A DNA stretch of 64,000 nt from Allodiplogaster sudhausi (lineage: Eukaryota > Nematoda > Chromadorea > Rhabditida > Diplogasteridae): positions 5,001 to 69,000 of the forward strand of contig CALZFC010000319.1 in assembly GCA_945643635.1 (NCBI GenBank), given 5' to 3'. The notes beneath the pieces were generated by a model. It worked only from the letters and a program-made list of their open reading frames with translations, ran no database searches and was not told where the DNA came from. Of this stretch, positions 27,518-36,290 are shown piece after piece. The position numbers and the translations under genes are program-made. Position 1 is the stretch's first letter; the number at the start of each line of letters is the position of its first letter.

Positions 27518-27650
27518 CCAAGCCGGGGGCGCCACTGCCCGGCCTCGTCTTTGCCAGAGACGGTACAAGCTGGAGAGGAACAGCAGGGGGCTTGACTCGC
27601 GGTTGTCGATGGGGTCTTTAGAATGAAGTAGGCCGGAATCCTGAGATAAG
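27518..27650. repeat. 133-bp GC-rich segment, first of two per unit
   Basis: CCAAGCCGGGGGCGCCACTG through to CCTGAGATAAG, repeated at 27,857-27,989 with one difference (CTCGTC versus CTCATC). On the minus strand it is preceded by an acceptor-like CTTATCTCAG and followed by GTGCGA or GTGGAG. Two minus-strand frames are open (one reads FILKTPSTTASQAPCCSSPA). It could be a duplicated exon or part of a non-coding module. Copies are at 42,569-42,701, 42,908-43,040, 57,734-57,866 and 58,073-58,205. Confidence 0.6.
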
Positions 27651-27856
27651 GTGAGGGAAGAGAGAGAGAGAGGGAAAGAGAGAGAGATATAGAGAGAAAA
27701 ACATGGTTAAAACAGCGCTGCTTGTGTTTTATTGTCACACATATTTTGTTGGGAACAAGTAGGAACCCTTCAGCTTCCACTACCTCCCTCTATTTCTTCA
27801 TCTTCCTCTCTTTCTCCCTCTTTATCCCTCTTCCTCTCTCTCTCTCCCACTCTCCA

Positions 27857-27989
27857 CCAAGCCGGGGGCGCCACTGCCCGGCCTCATCTTTGCCAGAGAC
27901 GGTACAAGCTGGAGAGGAACAGCAGGGGGCTTGACTCGCGGTTGTCGATGGGGTCTTTAGAATGAAGTAGGCCGGAATCCTGAGATAAG
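27857..27989. repeat. 133-bp GC-rich segment, second of two per unit
   Basis: Second copy of the segment at 27,518. Here it sits directly between a (CT)n tract and a (GA)n tract, in the place normally taken by the foldback core. Confidence 0.6.
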
Positions 27990-28189
27990 GTGAGGGAAGA
28001 GAGAGAGAGAGAGGGAAAGAGAGAGAGATATAGGGAGAAAAACATGGATTGAAAGACAGCGAGAATGTAAGAGACCGAGTCAAATCCGAGGTTAAAACAG
28101 CGCTGTTTGTGTTCTATTTTCACCCACATATTTTGTTGGGAACAAGTAGGAACCCTTCAGCTTCCACTGCCTCGTTCCACTACTTCATC

Positions 28190-28229
<40 letters not shown>

Positions 28230-28785
28230 TAAACTCTCTCTCTCTCTCTCTCTCTCTCGTGGCCTAAAGATTCCACTGCAGCATCACTCGTAGATGTTCT
28301 TCATCACAGTCTGGCCGTCTCCGGGCTGTCTTCCTGTGCGAGTGAACGAGAGGCAGAGAGACAGAGAGAAGGTGAGGGAAGAGAGTTAGAGGGAGAGAGA
28401 GGCAGATAGAATGACAGAAAAGTATTGGTTGAGCGAGAGTGAGTAAGTACGATACTGAGTCGAATCCGAAAATGAAACAAAGCGGCATGTGTTTCATTGT
28501 CACGTTACTGTCTGGACACAAGAAATTATGAAGAAGCCAGCATTGCAATATCAGGAGGCTGTTTAGGCTGGTGGAGCTGAAAAACAGCCAGAAGATGGCA
28601 TGAAAGGGAATGATATACATTTTGGAATGATCAACATGATATTGATATTGTGACCGTGGTTTCGCCTTTAAATGTATGTATGTTCCCTCCCACCAACTGT
28701 GGATCTTCCGTCGACCTCTCCCTCATTCTATCTCTCTCTCTCTTTCTTTCTCCCGTACCCCTCTCTCTCTCTCTCTTTCTTTCTC

Positions 28786-28829
<44 letters not shown>

Positions 28830-29114
28830 CCTCTATTAGTGTGTTTCGGCCGGTCTCCGGTGCCACAAGGTCACCCTTTTCCATGCAATAAATCTCAGTG
28901 AATTTGATCAGCACATTTGCCGATAAATAGTGCAAAAGATTATGAAGAAGCCAGCCTTGCAACATCAGGTGGCTGTTAAGGCTGGTGGAGCTGAAAAGAA
29001 AGCCTGAAGCCTGAAAATGGAGACATACCATGAAAGGTTATGCTATTATCAACATGGCCTGATATGGTGGACGTGGTTTCACCTTTGGATGAATGTCTCT
29101 TGTTCTTCCATCAA

Positions 29115-29154
<40 letters not shown>

Positions 29155-29303
29155 TCTTGCCCTAAAGATTCTGCTGCAGCATCCATCGTGGATGTTCTTC
29201 AACTCGTAGTCTGGCCGCCTCCGGGCTGTCTTCCTGCACGAGTGAGCGAGAGGCAGAGAGAAGGTGAGGGGAGAGAGAGAGAGAAAGAGAGAGACAGAGA
29301 GTC

Positions 29304-29356
<53 letters not shown>

Positions 29357-30345
29357 GAGAGAGAGTGAGAGAGAAAGAGAGAGAAAGCAAGAGACCTAAT
29401 CAAATCCGAGGGTAAAACAGTGCTGCATCACACATTTTGTTGGGATGGATTGTGAAAACTTCTGCTGAATTGTGAAGTCTGCGGCGCTACATATCTCCCA
29501 GCCTTCCTGACTCTCTCTCTCTCCCTCTCACTCTTGTCCTAAAGATTCTGCTGCAGCATCTATCGCGGATGTTCGTCAGGTCGTAGTCTGGCCGCCTCCG
29601 GGCTGTCTTCCTGCACGCGTGAGCGAGAGGCAGAAAGACAGAGAGAAGGCGAAGGAAAGAGAATGAGAGGTACGAGATAGTGAAAGAGAGAGAGAGAGAG
29701 AGTTAGACAGAGATTGATGGATTGAAAGACAGGGAGAAAGTAAGACACCGAGTCAAATATGAGAGTGAAACAGAGCTGCATATGTTTCATTGTCTCCCAC
29801 ATATTTAGTTGGGAACTAGTGAGATCTGACGTATCCAACAAAATCTGAGTGCGACATCCCTCTCTATTTCTCGCTTCTTCTCTTTGTGTGCTCCAAACTT
29901 CTCGTCGGCCAGAAATCTCAAATGTCAATAGATCAACACTTCCACATAATAAATCTCAGTGAATTTGCTCATCGTCAGCAAATTGGCTGATGAGTACAAG
30001 AGAAAAGCAGACTATGAAGAAGCCAGCATTACAATATCAGAAGGATGTTTAGGCTGGAGAAGCTGAACAGACACCCAGAAGAAAGAGGCATGATATGAGA
30101 TGTGAATGATATAAACGCCTCCCATGCAGCGAACTGATCATATGTAGTACCTGAAGGTGCAGAAACGAGTGTACTCGGCGACGCGTATGTGTTTCACTTC
30201 CATCTTTCTCGTGCTCTCTCTCTCTATCTTTCTCTCTTTCTCTCTCTCCCTCGCTCTCTCTTTCTCACTCTCTCTCTCTCTCTTTGCCTCTCACTCTGGC
30301 TTTGTCTCTTTCTCTCTCTGTCTCTCTCTCTCTTTCTCACTGCCT

Positions 30346-31083
30346 GTTTGTACATTCCAGAATTTTTGTCGGTAACTCGATCAGAGGCCTTTCGATCGCC
30401 CTCTTTCACTACCCCTGTGCATCTCATGAGGACACTGGCACGATAGATCAATAAAACAATTGAGCGGTAAAATGCGGATTATTATACATGGAATAATTGG
30501 AGCTCATGAATTGGAAATATGTATGATAGCTCAGCTCTCAGAACTCGAATTCGGATAAACGCAAAATTCACGTTATTGAAACAGCAATTGAATTTATTTA
30601 AAAAATTATGTCAATGTAGATGTATTGTTGATTTCATAACAATCAAAAACGAAGGGTTCATGGATGGAGAAACCTAGGAAAATTAAGCCCTATAAAGAGC
30701 TTCTGAAATTATATATTTAAAAAAAATCCGATTCAGAGTTTTGATACATTATTTTCTCTCAAAAATTACCAAAAACAGTCACTGTCACTGCTTAGTAAAT
30801 TCATAACTCTCAAAAACTAAGGATGAATGAATTGAGATGTAAATGATAATTCAGATCTCCGAAGTCGTACTCTGTTAAACACAAAATGCACTGTATATAA
30901 ACAGATTCTGAATTTATTTAATTTTTTTTCCAAATACTCAATGTCAAAGTTTTGATAAATTCATAACTCTCAAACTTTTTCAGAAGCAAAGCTGCAATTT
31001 GTTCCATAGTTTTAGCAATTACCCTGCTGCATAATAATATACAAATTATCCCTAAATGTTTTTATAAAATTACCTGATGAATA
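30346..31083. other. AT-rich stretch with a diverged internal duplication
   Basis: No gene is seen. About 30,500-30,690 and 30,825-30,990 are diverged copies of one another (both have a GAATTTATTTAA-like stretch, AATGTCAA/AATGTAGA and TTCATAACTCTCAAA or related words). It ends exactly at the 5S fragment at 31,084, so it forms the right end of the inserted block. Copies are at 45,394-46,131 and 60,560-61,297. Confidence 0.5.
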
Positions 31084-31106
31084 CTCAACGTGGTATGGTC
31101 GTAAGC
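31084..31106 (-). pseudogene. 5S rRNA fragment, 5' 23 nt
   Basis: CTCAACGTGGTATGGTCGTA plus AGC on the plus strand is the first 23 nt of a 5S gene on the minus strand. It matches the part missing from the truncated gene at 34,579-34,675, apart from a 2-bp CT overlap. It marks the right edge of the inserted block. Confidence 0.85.
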
Positions 31107-31190
31107 GATAAATTCCCCTCTGTATCCCGTAGATATAGCAGTTTCCATTTAATTAATTTGGTTCAAAAATAAAACAAAAAGTATGCATAT

Positions 31191-31325
31191 TCTCTAGGAT
31201 ATTAAGCGGATAACGTCAGATACTAAAATGCCAAGATGACTCTGCATTATGTTCTTAGCCAAAAGGCCAAGATGACCATACACTCTGATCATAGCCAAAA
31301 GGATAAGATGACTATACACTCTGAC
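31191..31325 (-). pseudogene. U2 snRNA-like segment, diverged
   Basis: Same element as at 32,824 but more diverged (ATCTTATCCTTTTGGCTATG and GACGTTATCC on the minus strand). It lies in the Y spacer next to the 23-nt 5S fragment. Confidence 0.45.
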
Positions 31326-31588
31326 AACGGGTGATTAGGATTCTACAATAAAATTTGGCACAATTGCGCCAAAGATTTCCGCAATCTCTAATCTTTATAC
31401 CTCTGATGTACATTCGATGTCTGAAAATTTCGTGCAACCTGCGCCAAAATTGGCTCAAAATCTCTACCCTTTATACCTCTGCTGTACATTCGATGTCTGA
31501 AAATTTCGTGCAACCTGCGCCAAAATTGGCTTTTCTTTTTGAACTAATTTAATAGTTTTCCTTGAAGTTAAAAAATAAAACAAAAGTT

Positions 31589-31696
31589 GCTTACAACACC
31601 CGGGATTCCCAAGCCGTCTCCGATCCAAGTACTAACCGGGCCCAACGTTGCTTAACTTGCCAGATCGGACGGGATGGCGTGTTCTCAACGTGGTAT
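31589..31696 (-). pseudogene. 5S rRNA gene lacking its first 10 nt
   Basis: Matches the 5S consensus except that the 5' end (GCTTACGACC) is missing. The sequence jumps straight to ATACATTAGATGTCTG of a Y-spacer cassette. Helix I cannot form, so it is probably non-functional. A T4 run follows the 3' end. Confidence 0.85.
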
Positions 31697-31810
31697 ACAT
31701 TAGATGTCTGAAAATTTCGTCAACCTGAGCCAAAAATTGGCTCATCTTTTTGAACTAATTTTTTTAGTTTTCCTTGAAGTAAAATTGGTTCAAAAATAAA
31801 ACAAAAATTT

Positions 31811-31928
31811 GCTTACAACACCCGGGATTCCCTAGCCGTCTCCGATCCAAGTACTAACCGGGCCCAACGTTGCTTAACTTACCAGATCGGACGGGATGGC
31901 ATGTTCTCAACGTGGTGTGGTCGTAAGC
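31811..31928 (-). rRNA. 5S ribosomal RNA gene, variant
   Basis: Full-length 118 nt. Private changes include GGCTAGGG (consensus GGCTTGGG), ATCTGGTAAG, AACATGCC and CACACCACG. All recur at 46,859 and 62,025. Confidence 0.9.
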
Positions 31929-32216
31929 GACAGAAGTGTATGTGTGTCACGTAGTCATACTTGCTGTACGCACGTACGTATGTATGTATGTACATGTATG
32001 TACATGAACATGTAAATATGTACACGAAATTAAAGGATCGAATCCCGGAGATAAATTCTTCTGCACTTCTTCTGCAAGTCATCTGCACTTCTTCTGCTGC
32101 CTAAAATTTTACACGGGATATCCTATCCTTGCTTAGTTTGAAGCCAACATGAAACAAAAAATTTCTGAAATGGCCATTAAACTATATTACTTTTTTCGTA
32201 AAGAAAACAAAAATTT

Positions 32217-32333
32217 GCTTACAACACCCGGGATTCCCAAGCCGTCTCCGATCCAAGTACTAACCGGGCCCAACATTGCTTAACTTGCCAGATCGGACGG
32301 GATGGCGTGTTCTCACTTGGTATGGTCGTAAGC
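32217..32333 (-). rRNA. 5S ribosomal RNA gene, variant
   Basis: 117 nt. Near the 5' end it reads CCAAGTGAG where the consensus has CCACGTTGAG, a net loss of one base that may affect the helix I/II junction. It also has AATGTTGG. Confidence 0.85.
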
Positions 32334-32621
32334 GAGAAAAGTGTATGTGTGTCACGTAGTCATACTTGCGGTACGCACGTACGTATGTATGTATGTACAT
32401 GTATGTACATGAACATGTAAATATGTACACGAAATTAAAGGATCGAATCCCGGAGATAACTTCTTCTGCACTTCTTCTGCAAGTCGTCTGCACTTCTTCT
32501 GCAGCCTAAAATTTTACATGGGATATCCTATCCTTGCTTAGTTTGAAGCCAACATGAAACAAAAAATTTCTGAAATGGCCATTAAACTATATTACTTTTT
32601 TCGTAAAGAAAACAAAAATTT

Positions 32622-32739
32622 GCTTACAACACCCGGGATTCCCAAGCCGTCTCCGATCCAAGTACTAACCGGGCCCAACGTTGCTTAACTTGCCAGATCG
32701 GACGGGATGGCGTGTTCTCAACGTGGTATGGTCGTAAGC
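32622..32739 (-). rRNA. 5S ribosomal RNA gene, consensus
   Basis: 118 nt, identical to the local consensus, with intact helix I ends, a T5 terminator downstream, and a Y spacer upstream on the minus strand. A good candidate for an expressed copy. Confidence 0.95.
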
Positions 32740-32823
32740 GATAAATACCCGTCTGTATCCCGTAGACATAGCAGTTTCCATTTAATTAACTTGGTTCAAA
32801 AATAAAACAAAAAATATGCTTAT

Positions 32824-32958
32824 TCTATAGGATATTAAGCGGATAAGGTCAGATACTAAAATGCCAAGATGACTCTACATTATGTTCTTAGCCAAATGGC
32901 CAAGATGACTCTACACTCTGATCATAGCCAAAAGGCCAAGATCACTATACACTCTGAC
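32824..32958 (-). pseudogene. U2 snRNA-like segment with repeated 5' stem-loop
   Basis: On the minus strand, three related words of about 42 nt follow each other: ATCTTGGCCTTTTGGCTATG...GTGTAGA, ATCTTGGCCATTTGGCTAAG...TGTAGA and ATCTTGGCATTTTAGTATCTG. The last continues ACCTTATCCGCTTAATATCC. Known U2 snRNA begins with a GGCCTTTTGGCTAAGATCAA stem-loop, then GTGTAGTATCTGTTCTTATC and TTAATATCTGATA. The match covers the U2 5' domain, with stem-loop I and the GTGTAG word reiterated and the branch-point recognition word GTAGTA broken up. I see no Sm site followed by 3' stem-loops. It is probably a U2-derived pseudogene carried in the 5S spacer; a divergent functional RNA is less likely. Confidence 0.5.
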
Positions 32959-33019
32959 AACGGGTGATTAGGATTCTACAATAAAATTGGCACAATTGCG
33001 CCAAAGATTTCTGCAATCT

Positions 33020-33165
33020 CTACCCTTTATACCTCTGCTGTACATTAGATGTCTGAAAATTTCGTGCAACCTGAGCCAAAAATTGGCTCAAAATCTCTAC
33101 CCTTTATACCTCTGCTGTACATTAGATGTCTGAAAATTTCGTCAACCTGAGTTAAAAATTGGCTC
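33020..33165 (-). other. Tandem TATA/hairpin cassettes in a 5S spacer
   Basis: On the minus strand, a cassette of about 80 bp is repeated: CATCTAATGTACAGCAG, GGTATAAAGGGTAGAG, then a hairpin GAGCCAATTTTTGGCTC (33,073-33,089), then AGGTTGCACGAAATTTTC. The hairpin contains ATTTTTGG, an Sm-site-like word, and ends at a donor-like CAG/GTTG. Variants at 31,441-31,456, 31,517-31,530, 31,727-31,743 and 34,089-34,105 keep the pairing core. Copies are at 48,068-48,213 and 63,234-63,379. A small-RNA gene such as a spliced-leader RNA is possible, but TATA-to-hairpin spacing is too short for a standard start site upstream of the hairpin. Confidence 0.35.
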
Positions 33166-33232
33166 ATCTTTTTGAACTAATTTTTTTAGTTTTCCTTGAA
33201 GAAAAATTGGTTCAAAAATGAAACAAAAATTT

Positions 33233-33350
33233 GCTTACAACACCCGGGATTCCCAAGCCGTCTCCGATCCAAGTACTAACCGGGCCCAACGTTGCTTAAC
33301 TTGCCAGATCGGACGGGATGGCGTGTTCTCAACGTGGTATGGTCGTAAGC
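33233..33350 (-). rRNA. 5S ribosomal RNA gene, consensus
   Basis: 118 nt, identical to the local consensus. X spacer upstream and Y-spacer cassette downstream. T5 terminator present. Confidence 0.95.
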
Positions 33351-33639
33351 GAGAGAAGTGTATGTGTGTCACGTAGTCATACTTGCTGTACGCACGTACG
33401 TATGTATGTATGTACATGTATGTACATGAACATGTAAATATGTACACGAAATTAAAGGATCGAATCCCGGAGATAACTTCTTCTGCACTTCTTCTGCAAG
33501 TCATCTGCACTTCTTCTGCAGCCTAAAATTTTACACGGGATATCCTATCCTTGCTTAGTTTGAAGCCAACATGAAACAAAAAAATTTCTGACATGGCCAT
33601 TAAACTATATTACTTTATTCGTAAATAAAACAAAAAGTT

Positions 33640-33757
33640 TCTAACAACACCCGGGATTCCCAAGCCGTCTCCGATCCAAGTACTAACCGGGCCCAACGTT
33701 GCTTAACTTGCCAGATCGGACGGGATGGCGTGTTCTCAACGTGGTATGGTCGTAAGC
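33640..33757 (-). rRNA. 5S ribosomal RNA gene, altered 3' end
   Basis: Consensus internally, but the 3' terminus reads TTGTTAGA instead of TTGTAAGC, so the last helix I pairs are lost. T5 run downstream. Confidence 0.88.
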
Positions 33758-33840
33758 GATAAATACCCGTCTGTATCCCGTAGACATAGCAGTTTCCATT
33801 TAATTAACTTGGTTCAAAAATAAAACAAAAATATGCATAT

Positions 33841-33976
33841 TCTATAGGATATTAAGCGGATAAGGTCAGATACTAAAATGCCAAGATGACTCTACATTAT
33901 GTTCTTAGCCAAATGGCCAAGATGACTCTACACTCTGATCATAGCCAAAAGGCCAAGATCACTGTACACTCTGACA
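33841..33976 (-). pseudogene. U2 snRNA-like segment with repeated 5' stem-loop
   Basis: Nearly identical to the segment at 32,824 (GTACAGTGATC where that one has GTATAGTGATC). Located in the second complete Y spacer. Confidence 0.5.
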
Positions 33977-34172
33977 ACGGGTGATTAGGATTCTACAATA
34001 AAATTGGCACAATTGCGCCAAAGATTTCTGCAATCTCTACCCTTTATACCTCTGCTGTACATTAGATGTCTGAAAATTTCGTCAACCTGAGCCAAAAATT
34101 GGCTCATCTTTTTGAACTAATTTTTTTAGTTTTCCTTGAAGAAAAATTGGTTCAAAAATGAAACAAAAATTT

Positions 34173-34290
34173 GCTTACAACACCCGGGATTCCCAAGCCG
34201 TCTCCGATCCAATTACTTACCGGGCCCAACATTGCTTAACTTACCAGATCGGACGGGATGGCGTGTTCTCAACGTGGTATGGTCGTAAGC
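34173..34290 (-). rRNA. 5S ribosomal RNA gene, variant
   Basis: Full length, with changes in the C-box region (GGTAAGTAATTGGATC for GGTTAGTACTTGGATC), plus AATGTTGG and ATCTGGTAAG. The C-box change may weaken TFIIIA binding (inference). Confidence 0.88.
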
Positions 34291-34578
34291 GAGAGAAGTG
34301 TATGTGTGTCACGTAGTCATACTTGCTGTACGCACGTACGTATGTATGTATGTACATGTATGTACATGAACATGTAAATATGTACACGAAATTAAAGGAT
34401 CGAATCCCGGAGATAACTTCTTCTGCACTTCTTCTGCAAGTCATCTGCACTTCTTCTGCAGCCTAAAATTTTACACGGGATATCCCATCCTTGCTTAGTT
34501 TGAAGCCAACATGAAACAAAAAAATTTCTGACATGGCCGTTAAACTATATTACTTTATTCGCAAAAAAAACAAAAGTT

Positions 34579-34675
34579 GCTTACAACACCCGGGATTCCC
34601 AAACCGTCTCCGATCCAAGTACTAACCGGTCCCAACGTTGCTTAACTTGCCAGATCGGACGGGATGGCGTGTTCT
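34579..34675 (-). pseudogene. 5S rRNA gene, 3' 97 nt (split gene)
   Basis: Matches 5S positions 22-118 and is cut at GTGTTCT (plus strand). It also has two substitutions (GGTTTGGG, GGGACCGG). With the 23-nt piece at 31,084/46,132 it makes up a complete 118-nt gene, allowing a CT overlap. Confidence 0.88.
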
Positions 34676-36290
34676 TAAGAGAGCCAATCTGAGAGATTCA
34701 ACCATACGATGTACTAAGCGTGCAGGGAACAAAATTATTTTTTGAATCGAATTTCCTTCACACAGCATGTGTAGCACCCTCAAGGCTTACCAAAAACATT
34801 TTTTTTTTTAATTTTTCCTTTACTAAAGCTACAGTATGCAACGATATACCCAAAATATTTAAATGACCATAACTGTTTTAATAGTCGTCCAAATTTAATG
34901 ATGAACAGTTCTATCGATAGCTAGTTTTAACGCGCATAAAAAAGGTCCTAATGACTTTTTGACAAAAAAATTTTTATAAGCGACTTTTGCCATGTAAACA
35001 TTTTGAAGGGTGCGTTTGAGGTATAAGCACATACCCATGTCAAAACGATGAGGGCACCAAATGAAAGAGCGTTATTTTTAACCTCTATTTGGATGTATTT
35101 CATTCGAAACAAAAAATATAATTTTTGAGAAAAATCGACTGGAACCATTTACACTTCAAATGACGCTATTTCGAAAAACGAGTATTTCGTGCTTCAAGAT
35201 CGATATTTTGCAAAACGGATAGCATGGTTGGGTTCGCCGTGTCAAGAAAGACTAGAAACTATCTTTTGTTCTTTATGGCTGTGTTTTTGCAGAGATTTCT
35301 TCAGCAAATGCCGCTTTGGCGCGGCGCGCAACTAACGAAATAATGCACGTTTTAATAATTTAAGGGCATTAACAGGTCCCATGTTAAACATGTAAAGCGC
35401 TCATGTGAAAAAGGGATGTTTTTAACCCCTAATATGTCCTTCAAATGTTGGAAAAAACGTTATAATATCTTCGATATTTCCACCTAAGCAATGCAGTCTT
35501 CAACCGAGCCTAAATTGAAAAGGGCTATAAAATTATAATTTTGCGATATGTTGCGTACAAGAAGATATTTCTAGATTCGCTTTTCAATTCTACCCAGGAA
35601 AAATGCAACATGCTTGACATTCAGTGCGATCTATATCAAAAACGTGAAATTTTCGATATTTTCATATTTCAAAAAATGTCCAATAACTATTGCTAAATGA
35701 TTTTTTGGGCTCATTTTCACCAAATTTTCAGAAGTAGTATACCGTATTGGAAAGAGCAGACAAATTTACGTACATGAGGCACTTTTCAGCCGAAGTAAAT
35801 GTCAAATTCTTCTGTAAGCTCGCAAGGGAAGTCTCTCGAGTGGCGGAACCAATTGAATATGTTCTCTTCATTTTTGGATAGAAATGCACTCCGCGAGAAC
35901 TCTGGCTCCTGTAGGCGTTCTTAAGGTAGAGGCGGTTGTACAGTCGACGTCGGCCACGACTCCTAAACTAATGTAACAATATAAAAATTGGAATACCGAG
36001 CAAAATAAGCATCGTTTTCGTGTTCAGCACCTAAAATAACCCAATAATACATGGTTTGCTCTCCAAATATGTAAAAATAATTTTTCGATCTTGGTGAGCG
36101 GAAAATCTCGAAATCGACATGACCGATTTGGCCCTGGAATGTTCTTTTCTTTCGGAGCTTACAGAAGAATTTGACATTCGTATGACGTATGACGTCGGCA
36201 GTATGACGAAAACGCGTCATCGGCAGTATGACGAAAACGCGCCCCCCTCTCACTGAAGAAAGAAGCAAGAAGAAAAAAAAAACGCCGACA
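34676..36290. other. AT-rich left part of the inserted block, no recognised gene
   Basis: Unique within a unit. It starts directly at the broken 5S gene. Short ORFs on the minus strand (66 codons at 34,948-35,148; 101 codons at 35,963-36,268) have no recognisable motif and are probably chance. A 24-bp inverted repeat (35,798-35,821 with 36,155-36,178) brackets 333 bp. A 21-bp direct repeat (CGGCAGTATGACGAAAACGC plus G) is at 36,196 and 36,221. Copies: 49,724-51,337, and beyond the window. Confidence 0.5.

Larger units (their letters stand above)
26223..30345. repeat. Array of diverged CT/GA foldback modules (copy 1)
   Basis: About ten related modules follow one another. A complete module has a leader (GGCTGGTGGAGCTGAAAA, ATGGCATGAAAGGG, GGTTTCACCTTTGGATGAATG), a (CT)n tract, a core of about 90 bp with CTGCAGCATC, GGATGTTCTTCA, GTCTGGCCGCC and GGGCTGTCTTCCTG, a (GA)n tract beginning GCGAGAGGCAGAGAGA, and a tail (GAGTCAAATCCGAGG, ACATATTTTGTTGGGAACAA, GAAGAAGCCAGCATTGC). 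Cores lie near 26,463, 26,906, 27,283, 28,274, 29,171 and 29,551; other modules lack the core. Because (CT)n and (GA)n are complementary on one strand, each full module is a long inverted repeat. The Ser-Leu and Arg-Glu reading frames here are translations of the repeat, not genes. Copies are at about 41,387-45,393 and 56,437-60,559. Confidence 0.85.
31084..34675 (-). repeat. 5S rDNA cluster (copy 1)
   Basis: A 3.6-kb cluster with every 5S gene on the minus strand. From left to right: a 23-nt 5S 5' piece, a Y spacer, a truncated 5S, a short hairpin spacer, 5S, X, 5S, X, 5S, Y, 5S, X, 5S, Y, 5S, X, and a 5S cut at its 5' end. X spacers hold (GTAT)n and GGATCGAATCC. Y spacers hold the U2-like segment and TATA/hairpin cassettes. 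Confidence 0.9.

Noticed and set aside
29960..30010. Hammerhead-like CTGATGAG near 29,987
   Set aside because: It is followed by AGAAAA, not CGAAA, and the nearby pairing is a simple hairpin with CTCATCGTCAGC.
33235..33510. Minus-strand frame of 91 codons repeated through the 5S clusters
   Set aside because: It runs through a 5S rRNA gene and its X spacer; it is a translation of rRNA and (GTAT)n.
33780..33830. Nematode SL1 resemblance of CATTTAATTAACTTGG
   Set aside because: Only the AT-rich TTTAATTA word matches; no GT donor, Sm site or SL RNA fold follows.
35963..36268. 101-codon minus-strand ORF
   Set aside because: No domain, atypical composition, and it spans the inverted and direct repeats; likely chance in AT-rich DNA.
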